Assembly: GCA_021613535.1 (NCBI GenBank) | Contig: CP075492.1 | Coordinates: 15,686,001-15,750,000, forward strand | Direction of reading: 5' to 3' | DNA length: 64,000 nucleotides | Origin: Adineta vaga | Lineage: Eukaryota > Rotifera | Shown here: positions 33,577-43,112 of the stretch, in pieces | Numbering within the stretch: the first letter of the stretch is position 1 | How the letters are laid out: each line of letters begins with the position of its first letter | Program-made: the position numbers and the translations under genes | The notes under the pieces: generated by a model | Database searches by the model: none | Told to the model about the DNA's origin: nothing | The model's input: the letters and a program-made list of their open reading frames with translations, nothing else

Positions 33577-34653
33577 TTGAAAATGACATTGAAATTATCA
33601 TGTTTATCAAAACAACGAAAATCTTTTCCGAAAAAGAAAATCAATGAATATCAAACATTATTTGATGATTTAACAAATGAAATTTATTATGAAATATTCG
33701 ATTATTTAACATATAATGACATTATAAAATCATTTTTTAACTTAAATTCTCGTTTTATAAGATTAATTGAAAATTATCCACATTGTATACGTCTTGAAAT
33801 AGATAAAAAATTACCCAAATTGATTCGTTCATTAAAAATAACATTAAATTCTCAATTATATTTATTTAATTCATTAGAATTGAATCAATTTACATCACTT
33901 CGTTCAATATCAATATCAAATTTACGTTATAATGAAATCAGTCATATATTACATATAATTCCAACTAAACAATTAGAATATATTTATATTGGAATATGTG
34001 TTAATGATCAAAAAGAGAATTTTCCAAAAATTTTATCTTTAATACAAATACAAATTCTTAATTTAACTCAATATCGATTAAAATCTTGTCGATTTAAAGA
34101 TCAATTTTCTATTCTCATTCAAGATTTACCTGAACAATTTTCTCAATTAGAACATTTACAAATCAAATCATGTGAAAATTTTTCTTATCTTTCACAAATT
34201 CTTCATCGAACACCTAAACTTCGATCACTTGATGTTTCAATAAATGAATCTTGTGAGCAAATCTTAATCAAATCAAATCAATATTATTTAACACATCTTA
34301 TTCTTCGTCCATCTCATGAATCTACCATCGATGAATTAAATCATTTTATTAAACAATGTTGTTTTTATTTAAAAAAATTAATCATTCAATTATATATATA
34401 TAAAAGTAGTCAACTAAAATTACTTAATGTTAATAAATATCAATGGATAAATATATTTCCAAAACAATTAAACTATTTTTACTTAAAATCAATTCCAAAT
34501 GCATCAATTCATCTGAAAAGATCTTTTCCACATGACCATTTACAAAAACCTTTATATGAGAATTTCAATTTAATATCTGATCAAGATCAACAACATATTT
34601 GTCAAATTATAATTGATGGAATTTTAATTAAATATTGGAATAAAGATATTTAA
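33577..34653 (+). CDS. F-box protein, 358 aa
   Basis: The first 25 residues are basic; the second Met (codon 3) is an equally good start. F-box at about residues 26-65: FDDLTNEIYYEIFDYLTYND then IIKSFFNLNSRF. The remainder is Leu/Ile-rich with repeat-like spacing (LEYIYIGICV, LEHLQIKSCENF, LRSLDVSINESCEQIL) and may form degenerate leucine-rich repeats that pick substrates for an SCF ubiquitin ligase. Very AT-rich codon use (Lys AAA, Leu TTA), more than its neighbours. It is a distant relative of the F-box cluster at 43-55 kb. Intact, single exon. Confidence 0.8.
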   Translation: MKMTLKLSCLSKQRKSFPKKKINEYQTLFDDLTNEIYYEIFDYLTYNDIIKSFFNLNSRFIRLIENYPHCIRLEIDKKLPKLIRSLKITLNSQLYLFNSLELNQFTSLRSISISNLRYNEISHILHIIPTKQLEYIYIGICVNDQKENFPKILSLIQIQILNLTQYRLKSCRFKDQFSILIQDLPEQFSQLEHLQIKSCENFSYLSQILHRTPKLRSLDVSINESCEQILIKSNQYYLTHLILRPSHESTIDELNHFIKQCCFYLKKLIIQLYIYKSSQLKLLNVNKYQWINIFPKQLNYFYLKSIPNASIHLKRSFPHDHLQKPLYENFNLISDQDQQHICQIIIDGILIKYWNKDI

Positions 34654-34808
34654 TTTCTCTGTTTAATTATATAAATCCATATGAATATATCGAAAAGCGA
34701 CATCTATTTTTTGAACATATTTCTTTATTTCCAATAAATTTCATTTATTCGAAATCAATCCATTCACGCCCTCAAGATATTTTCTATTGCTTTCAGATGA
34801 ATATAGTT

Positions 34809-35699
34809 TCAACAGTTCTTTTCGAAAAATAGCTGCCGAAAGAATATAGAGAAAAAAACGAAAGAAAAAAAAGTGCCTTGTTGCCGGATAATAGATAAAG
34901 TTCGAAGTCCAATAACAAATGGTGTAACTATTGAAGGTACAAATGTTGTCACTGTATAAGTAACAGCAGTTGGTAACGAGAAGATTAAATGTATTACAAT
35001 TTGAATAATGAATATTCGAGTTAGCTGACGTTCTGTACGACGTTGATTTCGACTAACTAATGGTACTACACGACGTGCATGACTTCGAATATTATTAATC
35101 GTTAATAAACCAAATATCGTCATAATTATTGGTGCAATTATATAATATAAAATAATTCGACTGCAAAGATATATGGTAATAATTATTGTTGAATCTTGTG
35201 TACATCGATTGATATTATAATTCCAATAGGGAATGACAATGAATGGAGTCATATAAATTATAAGTGATATAGTTACAGTGATGATCACTCGTTGTGCTAC
35301 TTGTACATTACTAAAATGAAGTAACCATACTGATGATGAACTAATAGAAAAACGATCAATCGACGAACATACTAACATCAGTGTTGCGAAGAATGATGAG
35401 GAAAAAATGAAAAATTGATATACTCGACAACCGATTGGTGAGAAAATGATTGATATCCCAAAATGAGCAACAAACATATTTGCCGGTGAGAAAATCATGT
35501 AGACTAAACTGGCTATAGGCAATGCGAGAAAATAATGAGTACATGCTGATAATCGAAGACATCGACGAGATAATACTAGAATATTTATTATATTAGTTAA
35601 CAGTATCAATACTATTGCAATAGGCCATATATACACGCTAACTCGATTGATTTCGTTATTAAAATTGTTTACCACTAATGATGATGTTGTGTTATTCAT
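34809..35699 (-). CDS. Rhodopsin-like 7TM receptor, C terminus probably frameshifted
   Basis: Starts MNNTTSSLVVNNFNNEINRV with NTT as a sequon. TM1 to TM6 are good: PIAIVLILLTNIINILVLS, then TM3 with SSIDRFSISSS at the DRY position, and IFIIQIVIHLIFSLPTAV as TM6. The annotated frame ends in RQLFFEKNC. The other frame after the poly-T run at 34864-34871 reads FFLYILSAAIFRKELLKLYS, the normal TM7/helix-8 end of this receptor class, and would run to 34741. One base lost or gained in the T run (mutation or sequencing) explains this. Ligand unknown. Confidence 0.8.
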   Translation of the reverse strand: MNNTTSSLVVNNFNNEINRVSVYIWPIAIVLILLTNIINILVLSRRCLRLSACTHYFLALPIASLVYMIFSPANMFVAHFGISIIFSPIGCRVYQFFIFSSSFFATLMLVCSSIDRFSISSSSVWLLHFSNVQVAQRVIITVTISLIIYMTPFIVIPYWNYNINRCTQDSTIIITIYLCSRIILYYIIAPIIMTIFGLLTINNIRSHARRVVPLVSRNQRRTERQLTRIFIIQIVIHLIFSLPTAVTYTVTTFVPSIVTPFVIGLRTLSIIRQQGTFFSFVFFSIFFRQLFFEKNC

Positions 35700-36118
35700 A
35701 ACTTTTTTAAAAATTTAATGGAATAACATCAGAAATTTTTCAGAAAAAAAGTACTCACTTCCCACAGGTACATATTACAAGATATATCTCACTATCATTC
35801 GCTCGAAGCGCATTTAATTTGTTGAGTACTCTTAGAAAAATCAACAGAGTTTAGAAAATAAAAAGAAAAGATTACACTTGAAATTAATTAGTAGAAACAG
35901 AAATCCATTAACAATTTCTTCATAATTACGATTCTCTATCTAAAGTAATTGCTAAACTTTCTTTTTCTACTAAATATACTATGTTCTGAGGGTAGGTGTA
36001 AGTGTGGATAATTAATCAACACAGACACCCACACCCACATCCACAAGATCCGATCCTGACATGATAAAATTCACTCCAGTTTTATTTCTAATTATATATT
36101 TGCTAATGTTTAATACTA
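35700..36118. other. Intergenic with G/C block
   Basis: Carries the fold-back block at 35987-36046. No gene seen. Confidence 0.45.
35987..36046. repeat. G-rich/C-rich fold-back block
   Basis: GAGGGTAGGTGTAAGTGTGG opposite CAGACACCCACACCCACATC; the loop is AATTAATCAA. Confidence 0.65.
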
Positions 36119-37603
36119 TTAAAAAAGCATAGAACACACGGCAACAATACCACTACAGCATATCAGAAGACCAATCAGGGAGTATTGTACAAGTAGTAAT
36201 CCAAACGCGAACTTATATAGATTTTCTCGACAATAGTGTGCTTCATTAGGTTGATCGTATTGAACTTTCGATCTTGCAGGAAATACCCATACGCTTCCCT
36301 ATTAAAATCAAAATAATATTCATGATAGTGACATGTTTTATGCATTTTACTGTTATTAGCCATGCGAGAAAAAAGAACACTAATAAACATGTGATACAGC
36401 CACTAATAGAACTTCCGATGGTAATGTCATCGGAGCAACGTTTAAACGTTATGAACATCTACAAACAGCGTGTACTTCTTAGAAATAAATAAATCACAAA
36501 ATCTTACTATAATGAAAATTAAAGGAAAGGTACTTAAACCCACAGCACCAAAAACAGTCATCCATCGTGGAATCCATGGTTGAATAGGACAATCATTTTT
36601 ATATATTTGACCAATGATTAGAGTAGTTAATGGCAGAAAGGTTGCTATGGCTAGCATAATGAATAATGCTATTTTCTTTTTTGACATTGACTTTTGAACA
36701 ACTTCATTCACAATTGGTAATGATGCAGGTTCTGAATTTGATATGTTCTCAACTTTTGATGTGCCTACTGACAGTTTCTCTGGAATTGCTATTGGCACAT
36801 ATGTTGTACCTATCCAACAGTAAAACTTTTAAAATTTAAATAATCCCAAAAAATTCTTAATTTTATAAATTAAATGGAATCGATTTTCACATACTTTGTG
36901 TGTTACTTATTTGTTGGTATTGAAGTGAATTCGAAGGATCATCATTCTCGTAACATCGTTTTATCTCAAGTAGTACTCCATAGATCATGACGCTAGAGCG
37001 ATGTTTCGTCTTCCATTCTAATGCATTATTTGGAATAAAAGAACATATTCGTATTCCTTGTTGGTCTGCTTTGACTGTTTCCCCTTGAACAATAATTGAA
37101 TCAGGTTTTTGTTTACATTGCAATGCCACTTTTATACTATAGAGCTGCAAATTATAAGGTGACCTAAAGTCATATTTATGAGCATAATAATCAAGTGCAG
37201 CATAATTGATGGATGGTGTTGTAAAAGCAAAGTGTTCTCCTGGAATATGACCTTTTCGTATTTCTAATTTTTTCCCATGCATAGTAGTATCATTAGGTAA
37301 AAGAAGAGTTCGATGTTCAACACATGATATGGCATTCTCAATAGTTGTTCCATGATAACAATTAAGCCATGTATCCCATACTTTGTGATGGTTGAAAAAG
37401 CTTTCATCAACCGATACAGCAAAGCGAGTCCATCCACGGGGAATGACATATGTGTAACCAGCTACAGTGAGTGTATCTGCAAGATTAGATGAATAACATC
37501 GATTACAATAGCATCGATCATGAGCTTTTTGACGAAATGCAGAGGGCCACGAAACGCTTTTTAAGAATTCTCCACCAACGCGTAAGTGCTCACATTCAGC
37601 CAT
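36119..37603 (-). CDS. Four-exon protein: Cys/His-rich N-domain plus multi-TM C-terminal half
   Basis: Exons: 37603-36895, 36809-36508, 36458-36351, 36298-36119; phases agree; 432 aa. The start at MAECEHLRVGGEFL is chosen over an upstream ATG because the preceding 48 codons look like untranslated leader. Residues 1-230 hold a compact domain with HDRCYCNRCYSS, YVIPRGWTRFAVSV, YHGTTIENAISCV, HIPGEHFAFTTPSINYAALDYYA and LQCKQKPDSIIVQGETV. I know this pattern from uncharacterised animal proteins. The HGT...FxTPSxxYA arrangement recalls an ADP-ribosyltransferase fold, which is inference only. Membrane segments follow (IALFIMLAIATFLPLTTLII, FGAVGLSTFPLIFII, GCITCLLVFFFLAWLI, and a last one near the C terminus), with VWVFPARSKVQYDQPNEAHYC between the last two. 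Confidence 0.75.
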
Positions 37604-38055
37604 TGCAACATATACAATAATAAAAAGATTGTGAAAAGATTCAAGTAAGTGAAAGTCGTTATCTCTTAAAAGTATTTTGATGTGAATAAATATTTGCTTT
37701 CGATTATTTCTCCGAAGTATACAGGTGAATATAGAAAATAACAGCAAAACTCAAGGAAGACGAATATTCCTCTCATATCATCTAATTTCGAGTTTTACAA
37801 TCGTTTTTACAATCTTTTATATATAACTGGATAAAAATTACAGTTACTCAAGTTACTACTGTCGTTTTCACTTATCTTCGTAATTGGCAAATATAACTAT
37901 ATCGTAAATAATTTATATTTGAGCAAATTCAAAAAAAACGTCGGTAGTACAATGAATTCAAAAGTCATGATTACAATTTAAATCAAGTTGAAAATCTCTG
38001 ATTTGTCATCCTAAATTGTTAGAAGATAAGTGATTATATAAAAACACGAATCATA
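37604..38055. other. Upstream region of the four-exon gene
   Basis: AT-rich with a TATATATAA-like box near 37818 on either strand. No coding sign apart from the short upstream extension of exon 1. Confidence 0.4.
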
Positions 38056-38415
38056 CAGGGTGACCCAAAAGTTACGATACCAGAATAAAAAAATTGGATA
38101 TCTTCTTTATGGCTATACCAAAGAAGCTGATTTCTTTACCACATATAGAGGCGTGTTCATACTCGAAATTCATATAGACAAGATTAGTGAGAACCTGTGT
38201 TAAGCATATTGCTTTTTTTTCTATGTATGATCAAGTAAAAAATTTCTTGTTCTGGTCAATAGTGATACCTAACAAAGGTTCTTACTAATCTTGTCCACAT
38301 AAATTTCGAATATTAACATACCTCTATATGTGGTAAGGAAATCAGCTTCTTTGGTCCAACCATAAGGAAGATATCCAATTTTTTATTTCGGTATCGTGAC
38401 TTTTGAGCCACCCTG
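38056..38415. mobile_element. Fold-back mariner/Tc1-type MITE, 360 bp
   Basis: Flanked by TA on both sides (38054-38055 and 38416-38417). Outer ends are CAGGGTGACCCAAAAGTTAC on the left and its near complement GTGACTTTTGAGCCACCCTG on the right. Complementarity continues inward for about 150 bases (both arms carry TTGGATATCTTC, CCAAAGAAGCTGATTTC, CCACATATAGAGG, GACAAGATTAGT), leaving a short loop around 38200-38250. TA duplication plus CAGGGTG termini fit the IS630/Tc1/mariner superfamily. No transposase is encoded, so it would move in trans. Arm divergence of roughly 10-15 percent suggests it is not brand new. Confidence 0.85.
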
Positions 38416-38529
38416 TATATGTATGTGTCAGCTTGACAGATAGAGAGACGGAGAGAAAGAAGAGGAAAGAAAAATAGTGGAATAGAGATGGTTTCATTCC
38501 CTAACACTTTGATTCTTTAGCAGTAAATA

Positions 38530-38580
38530 GCAGGGTGTATGGAGGTTCTTCTGATCCGTACACTCACCCACATCCACATT
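38530..38580. repeat. G-rich/C-rich fold-back block
   Basis: GCAGGGTGTATGGAGG opposite CACTCACCCACATCCAC, just before the tRNA gene. Confidence 0.5.
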
Positions 38581-38609
38581 CTGATGAGTATCGAACTGAA
38601 AATTCATAA

Positions 38610-38680
38610 GCCACTGTAGTACAATGGTAGTATCACGGTTTGTCTAACCGAAGGCCAGGGTTCAATTCCCTGCAGTGGCG
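38610..38680 (+). tRNA. trnD-GTC: tRNA-Asp (GTC)
   Basis: Folds as a cloverleaf. Acceptor GCCACTG pairs with CAGTGGC; D arm GTAC/GTAT with GG in the loop; anticodon loop TTGTCTA gives anticodon GTC; T arm CAGGG-TTCAATT-CCCTG is perfect; discriminator base G. The anticodon stem has four good pairs and one A-A mismatch at its base (27-43). No intron. Internal B box GGTTCAATTCC is present, and a T8 run at 38687-38694 acts as polymerase III terminator. The weak anticodon stem leaves some doubt about function. Confidence 0.85.
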
Positions 38681-38686
38681 AAATAC

Positions 38687-38694
38687 TTTTTTTT
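38687..38694 (+). terminator. Polymerase III T-run terminator
   Basis: Eight T residues six bases after the tRNA 3' end. Confidence 0.75.
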
Positions 38695-38969
38695 GATTTC
38701 ATCATAATAAAGTTATTTGCAAGAAGATGATTGCATCAGACCACATTCATAGAACGAAAATATTTCTTCTCATATTTACCTTTGTATAGGTGTATTGATA
38801 AACACGGAATATGTTATTTATTCCTAGTTTTTTCAGACATTTCTTTACAAGTGGATGTAAGTTTTCTTTTATTTTCATAAAAACACTGACACTCTCAGAT
38901 ACATCACCGAGCATGAAAACAAAATAAAATAAAAGAACAAAGAAATACGATGAGTCTTTTTTAGAAAGT

Positions 38970-39930
38970 TTACGCTTCAAAGTCTAACGCAGATGGATAG
39001 AGTTGAAGAGCATAATTAAACATAGCTTGAGCAAACCAATGCATACCATCATGTATATTTTCAGATTGTTTATTCTCGTTAGATGAGAATAGCGACATCA
39101 GTTTTGAACCGGTGTAATACCAACGCACTGGTGTCATCGCTACTTGTGCCGCTGTATGACTATAAACGTGAGCAAAGACGCTAGCTAAAACATCATTGAC
39201 AAACAGTGTACCTATAAAAAATAAAATCAAGACACAATCGATATGCAATTAGATTTACCTGTCATTGTTAATGGAGCGGCATATCCTGTTTTTATTTCAT
39301 ATGTTACCTGAATGACAGGCGATCTTATCAACATTCCATTCGCAGCTATGACATAGAGAGAATCACGATTGGTACGAACATGCTTTGCGGCGATGTATTT
39401 CATCGATCCTTCTTCGGTGGCTACAGCAATCAAATGTTCACCGGTTAAACTGATAGTATGATTAGACTTAGTTTGAAGAGTATAGAAGAGAGCTAAACAA
39501 AATCAACATGAACAAAATGTAATGATATCAAGAACAATGATAGGCTTACCTTCATTGCGTGTGCTCTTATGGAGCATCAAAATCATTTCGCTATAGAGGA
39601 AATTCGAACTATCATAAGTTAAGATCTTTTCTCCAGGTTGCAATTGACCAATATTTTGTCGTTGACCATCTGCCAGTTTCACCCAGCTGTCACTTGAAAA
39701 ACATTTTGGTGCTTTTTGGAACAAGCTAACTTGTGCTAAAGAAAGAAAAAAAATGAACTCTAATGTTCATGTATGTCGAGTTATGTTTTCGATTACGTAC
39801 GACAAAAACCAACACACACCAGAGCTTTTTCACTGCTGGAATTAGTGCTATTAGAACTCATATTCAGTGAAGTAGCACTGTTAATATGAGTTAGACATAT
39901 AATTGCCAGAAGATTGTAGTATACGAGCAT
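38970..39930 (-). CDS. Hedgehog-type Hint (self-processing) protein, four exons
   Basis: Exons: 39930-39801, 39735-39550, 39492-39259, 39211-38970; phases join (1,1,1); 263 aa. Signal peptide MLVYYNLLAIICLTHINS, a short Ser/Asn-rich segment with CVGFC, then a Hint domain from Cys55: CFSSDSWVKLADGQRQNIGQ. Other landmarks are LQPGEKILTYD, the TxxH active-site box in SLTGEHLIAV, and GTLFVNDVLASVFAHVYSH near the end, all as in hedgehog C-terminal domains. About 60 residues follow that could be a sterol- or adduct-recognition helix region. No hedgehog signalling domain is present. Expected to cleave itself before Cys55 in the secretory pathway and release, or lipid-tag, a peptide of about 35 residues. 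Confidence 0.85.
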
Positions 39931-40555
39931 GCTGACAGGCATTGTATTAGTTCTCAACATTACAAAAATATTATACGCCGATTCCTATTCAAACCCGATG
40001 CTTTTATGCGCAACTATTGATTGTTTGTTACATAGTAGACTAGCAACCATGAGTTCCGTTGGAAACTACCAAGTAGGAAATGATTACTATTATTCATTAT
40101 TTAAACAAAGAAGCACACGCTCTTGGTTAAAAACTCTTCTATTGTACATACAGGTATGAAGCCAAATAAATATATGGGAAAGAAAAGAGAATGATTTTAT
40201 GACAACTCTTGAGTTTTGCCGACTTACAAGAGAAAAAGTCATTTAACAAATATTTGTTTGACTACCACTGCATATGAAAACGTGTAGTGTGGAACATCAA
40301 TTACAAATTTCATAGCTGATAAGGCGAAGACACTATGTATAGTTGTCGAATGCACTTTAAATATATTTATATTGTATAATGATATTTTTCTTTAATAACA
40401 AAGATGGATATCAATGAAAGAAAGAATGAACTGAAAAGAACATCGTCCTTTTTACGTCCCGAAGGTGCGCGCAGCGCACTTTAAAGTTTGATGTCATCAT
40501 ACGCACTTCATACCTTAAAAGAAAACAATCGAGAGAAAAGGTAACATACGCATTC
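39931..40555. other. Divergent promoter region (Hint gene / P450 gene)
   Basis: Contains a GC-rich perfect hairpin GTGCGC-GCA-GCGCAC at 40465-40479 next to TTTACGTCCC. The rest is AT-rich. ORF 39929-40159 is antisense to Hint exon 1 and its leader and is not believed. Confidence 0.45.
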
Positions 40556-40557
40556 AC

Positions 40558-40567
40558 CTATATAAAG
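40558..40567 (+). promoter_or_regulatory. TATA box of the P450 gene
   Basis: CCTATATAAAGACAGG about 45 bases before the ATG at 40604. Confidence 0.65.
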
Positions 40568-40603
40568 ACAGGTAATCTTTCTTTTTAATATCATCTAAAT
40601 ACA

Positions 40604-42501
40604 ATGTTACCTTTATCAATAATTTTGGTTCTCATATGCATTGGTCTAGCGACTTATTACTTTTTTCTTTTACATCAACGTTATCAATACTTTGATCGAC
40701 TTGGTATTCCCACACCACCTTTTCATTTCTTTTTTGGTCATTTTAAAACTTTATGGAATAGTGAATCATTTCATCGTCAATTTCAAAGCTGGACAAAAGA
40801 ATATGGCAAGATCTACGGCATTTATCAAGGAACTGTTCCTACTTTTGTTGTCAGTGATCTTGATTTTCTTCAAGAAGTCTTCGTCAAACAATTTGGCGTT
40901 TTTTCGGGACGAAATGAGCTGTTCGGAGGTGGTAAAATACAAAATGTCTTTACTTCATCGGGGCCAAAATGGCGTCGACATCGTCATGTATTAAATCCAA
41001 CCTTTTCTGCAGCTAAATTAAAACTAATGAGTCCTCTAATTAATGGATGTATTACTAATGCCATGGAAAAAATAGGTAATCATGTCACATGCGACAATGA
41101 ATTTAACATCTACACATATTATAAACGCATGACAATGGACGTCATATGTAAGCATATTCTCACATCTTCCAAACGATTGTTATTTCTAGTATGGTTTAGG
41201 TCGATGTGCATTTGGACTCGATACTGATTTACAGAATAATCCAAACAACGTATATTTTAAGAAAGTGGAAGCGATCTTTAATTCTGGTGTTAAATCGAGT
41301 CTTATTTTCAAACTTCTTCAACTTGTGCCTCAGACGCGACCCATTTTGCTAAAAATCTTCGATGTCATCAATACCATTCGGGCGTTCATCAATATTCGCC
41401 TTTTAGGTTCGGTGTCAACGAGACAATTGCACGAACATCCAGTTGAATGGCTTCATAATCGACTACACCCAATTCTCGAGCAACGTCAGCAGACACCAAC
41501 CTCACGAGTTGATCTTTTGCAATTGATGCTTGAAGTGATTACAGACGAACAAAATAATGTAAGTCGAGTACAATTACACATGTTGATGTGATGGTTACAT
41601 TCACTTCTATTCAATGAAGTGAAAGCAATAACGAGTCCATCTGAAAAATACAATTCTCTTTTAGGATGAAGTGCAAGATGGTAGCAAAGCAAATTATCGA
41701 CTTACTCGAGAAGAAATCATCAGTAACATATTTATCTTCATGATAGCAGGATACGAAACAACATCAACTGTTTTGGCTTGTGCAACATACGAACTTGCCC
41801 GACATCAAGAAGTTCTTCAGAAGCTTCAAGATGAAATCGATCAACTCTCATTGACCACGAATGATACAGTCGATGAAGAAACGAAAAAATATCCCGATTA
41901 TGATATAGTGGCGCAGATGTCCTATATGGACATGTTCCTGTCGGAAGTCTTGAGAATGTATCCCATTGCAAATCAAGCCATTCAAAGACGTGCTTCCGAG
42001 GATACAATCATACAAGGAATTAAAATTGCCAAAGGTAATTATGTAATTTCATGTCATGAAACACTTTAATCTTTTGTAAACCATCGGAAAATCTATTAGA
42101 ATTGTATTTCTATATGAAGAACGTTGTTCATCTTTATGACAATCATATATTAAATGATAGATGTTTTTGTTTTATCTTTTTAAGGTGCCTTAGTGTATGC
42201 TGATATCTATTCCATTCATTACGATCCGGAACTGTGGGGTTCTGAAGATCCACACATCTTCTTTCCCGAACGTCATGAAAGAAGACGTCATCCACTAGCT
42301 TATCTACCATTCGGAGCAGGACCACGACATTGCATTGGCATGCGCTTTGCATTGATCGAAATGAAAATTCTACTAGTGCGATTGTTGAGCGAATACTCCA
42401 TTCTGCCTGGCGAACATCTCGAAACCAAATTCAATCTTCGTGAACGAACAGTTCTTGCACCAGAAGCAGTTTGGGTTAAATTAGCGAAAAGAAATATTTG
42501 A
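40604..42501 (+). CDS. Cytochrome P450, CYP3-clan-like, four exons
   Basis: Exons: 40604-41147, 41200-41558, 41665-42034, 42185-42501; phases 1, 0, 1; 529 aa. The exon 2 acceptor at 41199 was chosen because it restores DVICRCAFGLDTD, the CYP3-type C-helix/D region. N-terminal membrane anchor LPLSIILVLICIGLATYYFF and a Pro hinge (GIPTPPFHFFFGH). W-R-x-x-R region is WRRHRHVLNPTFS, I-helix AGYETTS, K-helix ExxR is EVLR, PERF-like region FFPERHERR, heme loop FGAGPRHCIG with the Cys ligand. An ER-bound monooxygenase, intact in all signature motifs, probably for xenobiotic or sterol oxidation; substrate unknown. Confidence 0.92.
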
Positions 42502-43112
42502 AAGACAATCATATCATACTTACAAATCAAAAACATTACTTTTGTAGATATAATTTTTCAATAAACACCCAGGAAACATAATGCACTTATCTCGAGAATA
42601 TTTTGAGGGTGGTTATGGGTGTGCATTTGTTAACCGAACTCTGAAGATTTTTGGACTAGAATCCGGCCACACTATATATTCCTCGTTCAATATGTAGTAC
42701 TCGGAACATTTGATCAAGGAGCAAGATTATGTGTTAACGAGGGAACCACACGAGATGATACCTTCCGTCTGCGCTGATATTTTGGTTATAGATATAGCTC
42801 ATAGTATAGATAAAAATCCTATACCGGTTCGTTCCCAAACTCTATTATTGTTGAGATATTGTATCTTTCGGGTATGAAAAAGTCTCATTTTCGAATTTCG
42901 TCTAAACAATTTTGTACACGGGTCGTTCTCTTGTTAGTTAATGTTTTGAATACAAAAAGAAACATTATTCATATAGAAAAAAGACGAAAATCATGTTCTT
43001 TTCTTTTGAAATATAAAATCAGTTCCGTTTTTTCTTTCATGATTTTTGTCAACAAATCTGACAATTTTTTTGTTGGTTGTGTTCTCGTTCGTCTATATAT
43101 TTCATTGTTGAC
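42502..43112. other. Spacer with one G-rich arm
   Basis: G-rich arm TTTTGAGGGTGGTTATGGGT at 42601-42620, with no good C-rich partner. A stretch near 42715-42740 (GATCAAGGAGCAAGATTATG) resembles the last codons of the F-box genes but is too short to call. A TATATATT box near 43095 precedes the next gene. Confidence 0.45.

Noticed and set aside
38581-38606. CTGATGAG...ACTGAAA resembling a hammerhead ribozyme core just before the tRNA
   Set aside because: The pairing would have to use the invariant A after CTGATG, and there are no stems I and III.
40465-40479. GC-rich perfect hairpin GTGCGC-GCA-GCGCAC near the P450 promoter
   Set aside because: Could be a control element, but it is short and single; no family or binding site can be named.
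42649-42760. Possible second crumb of an F-box gene tail
   Set aside because: About 22 of 30 bases resemble the tail, with no open frame; too little to separate from chance.
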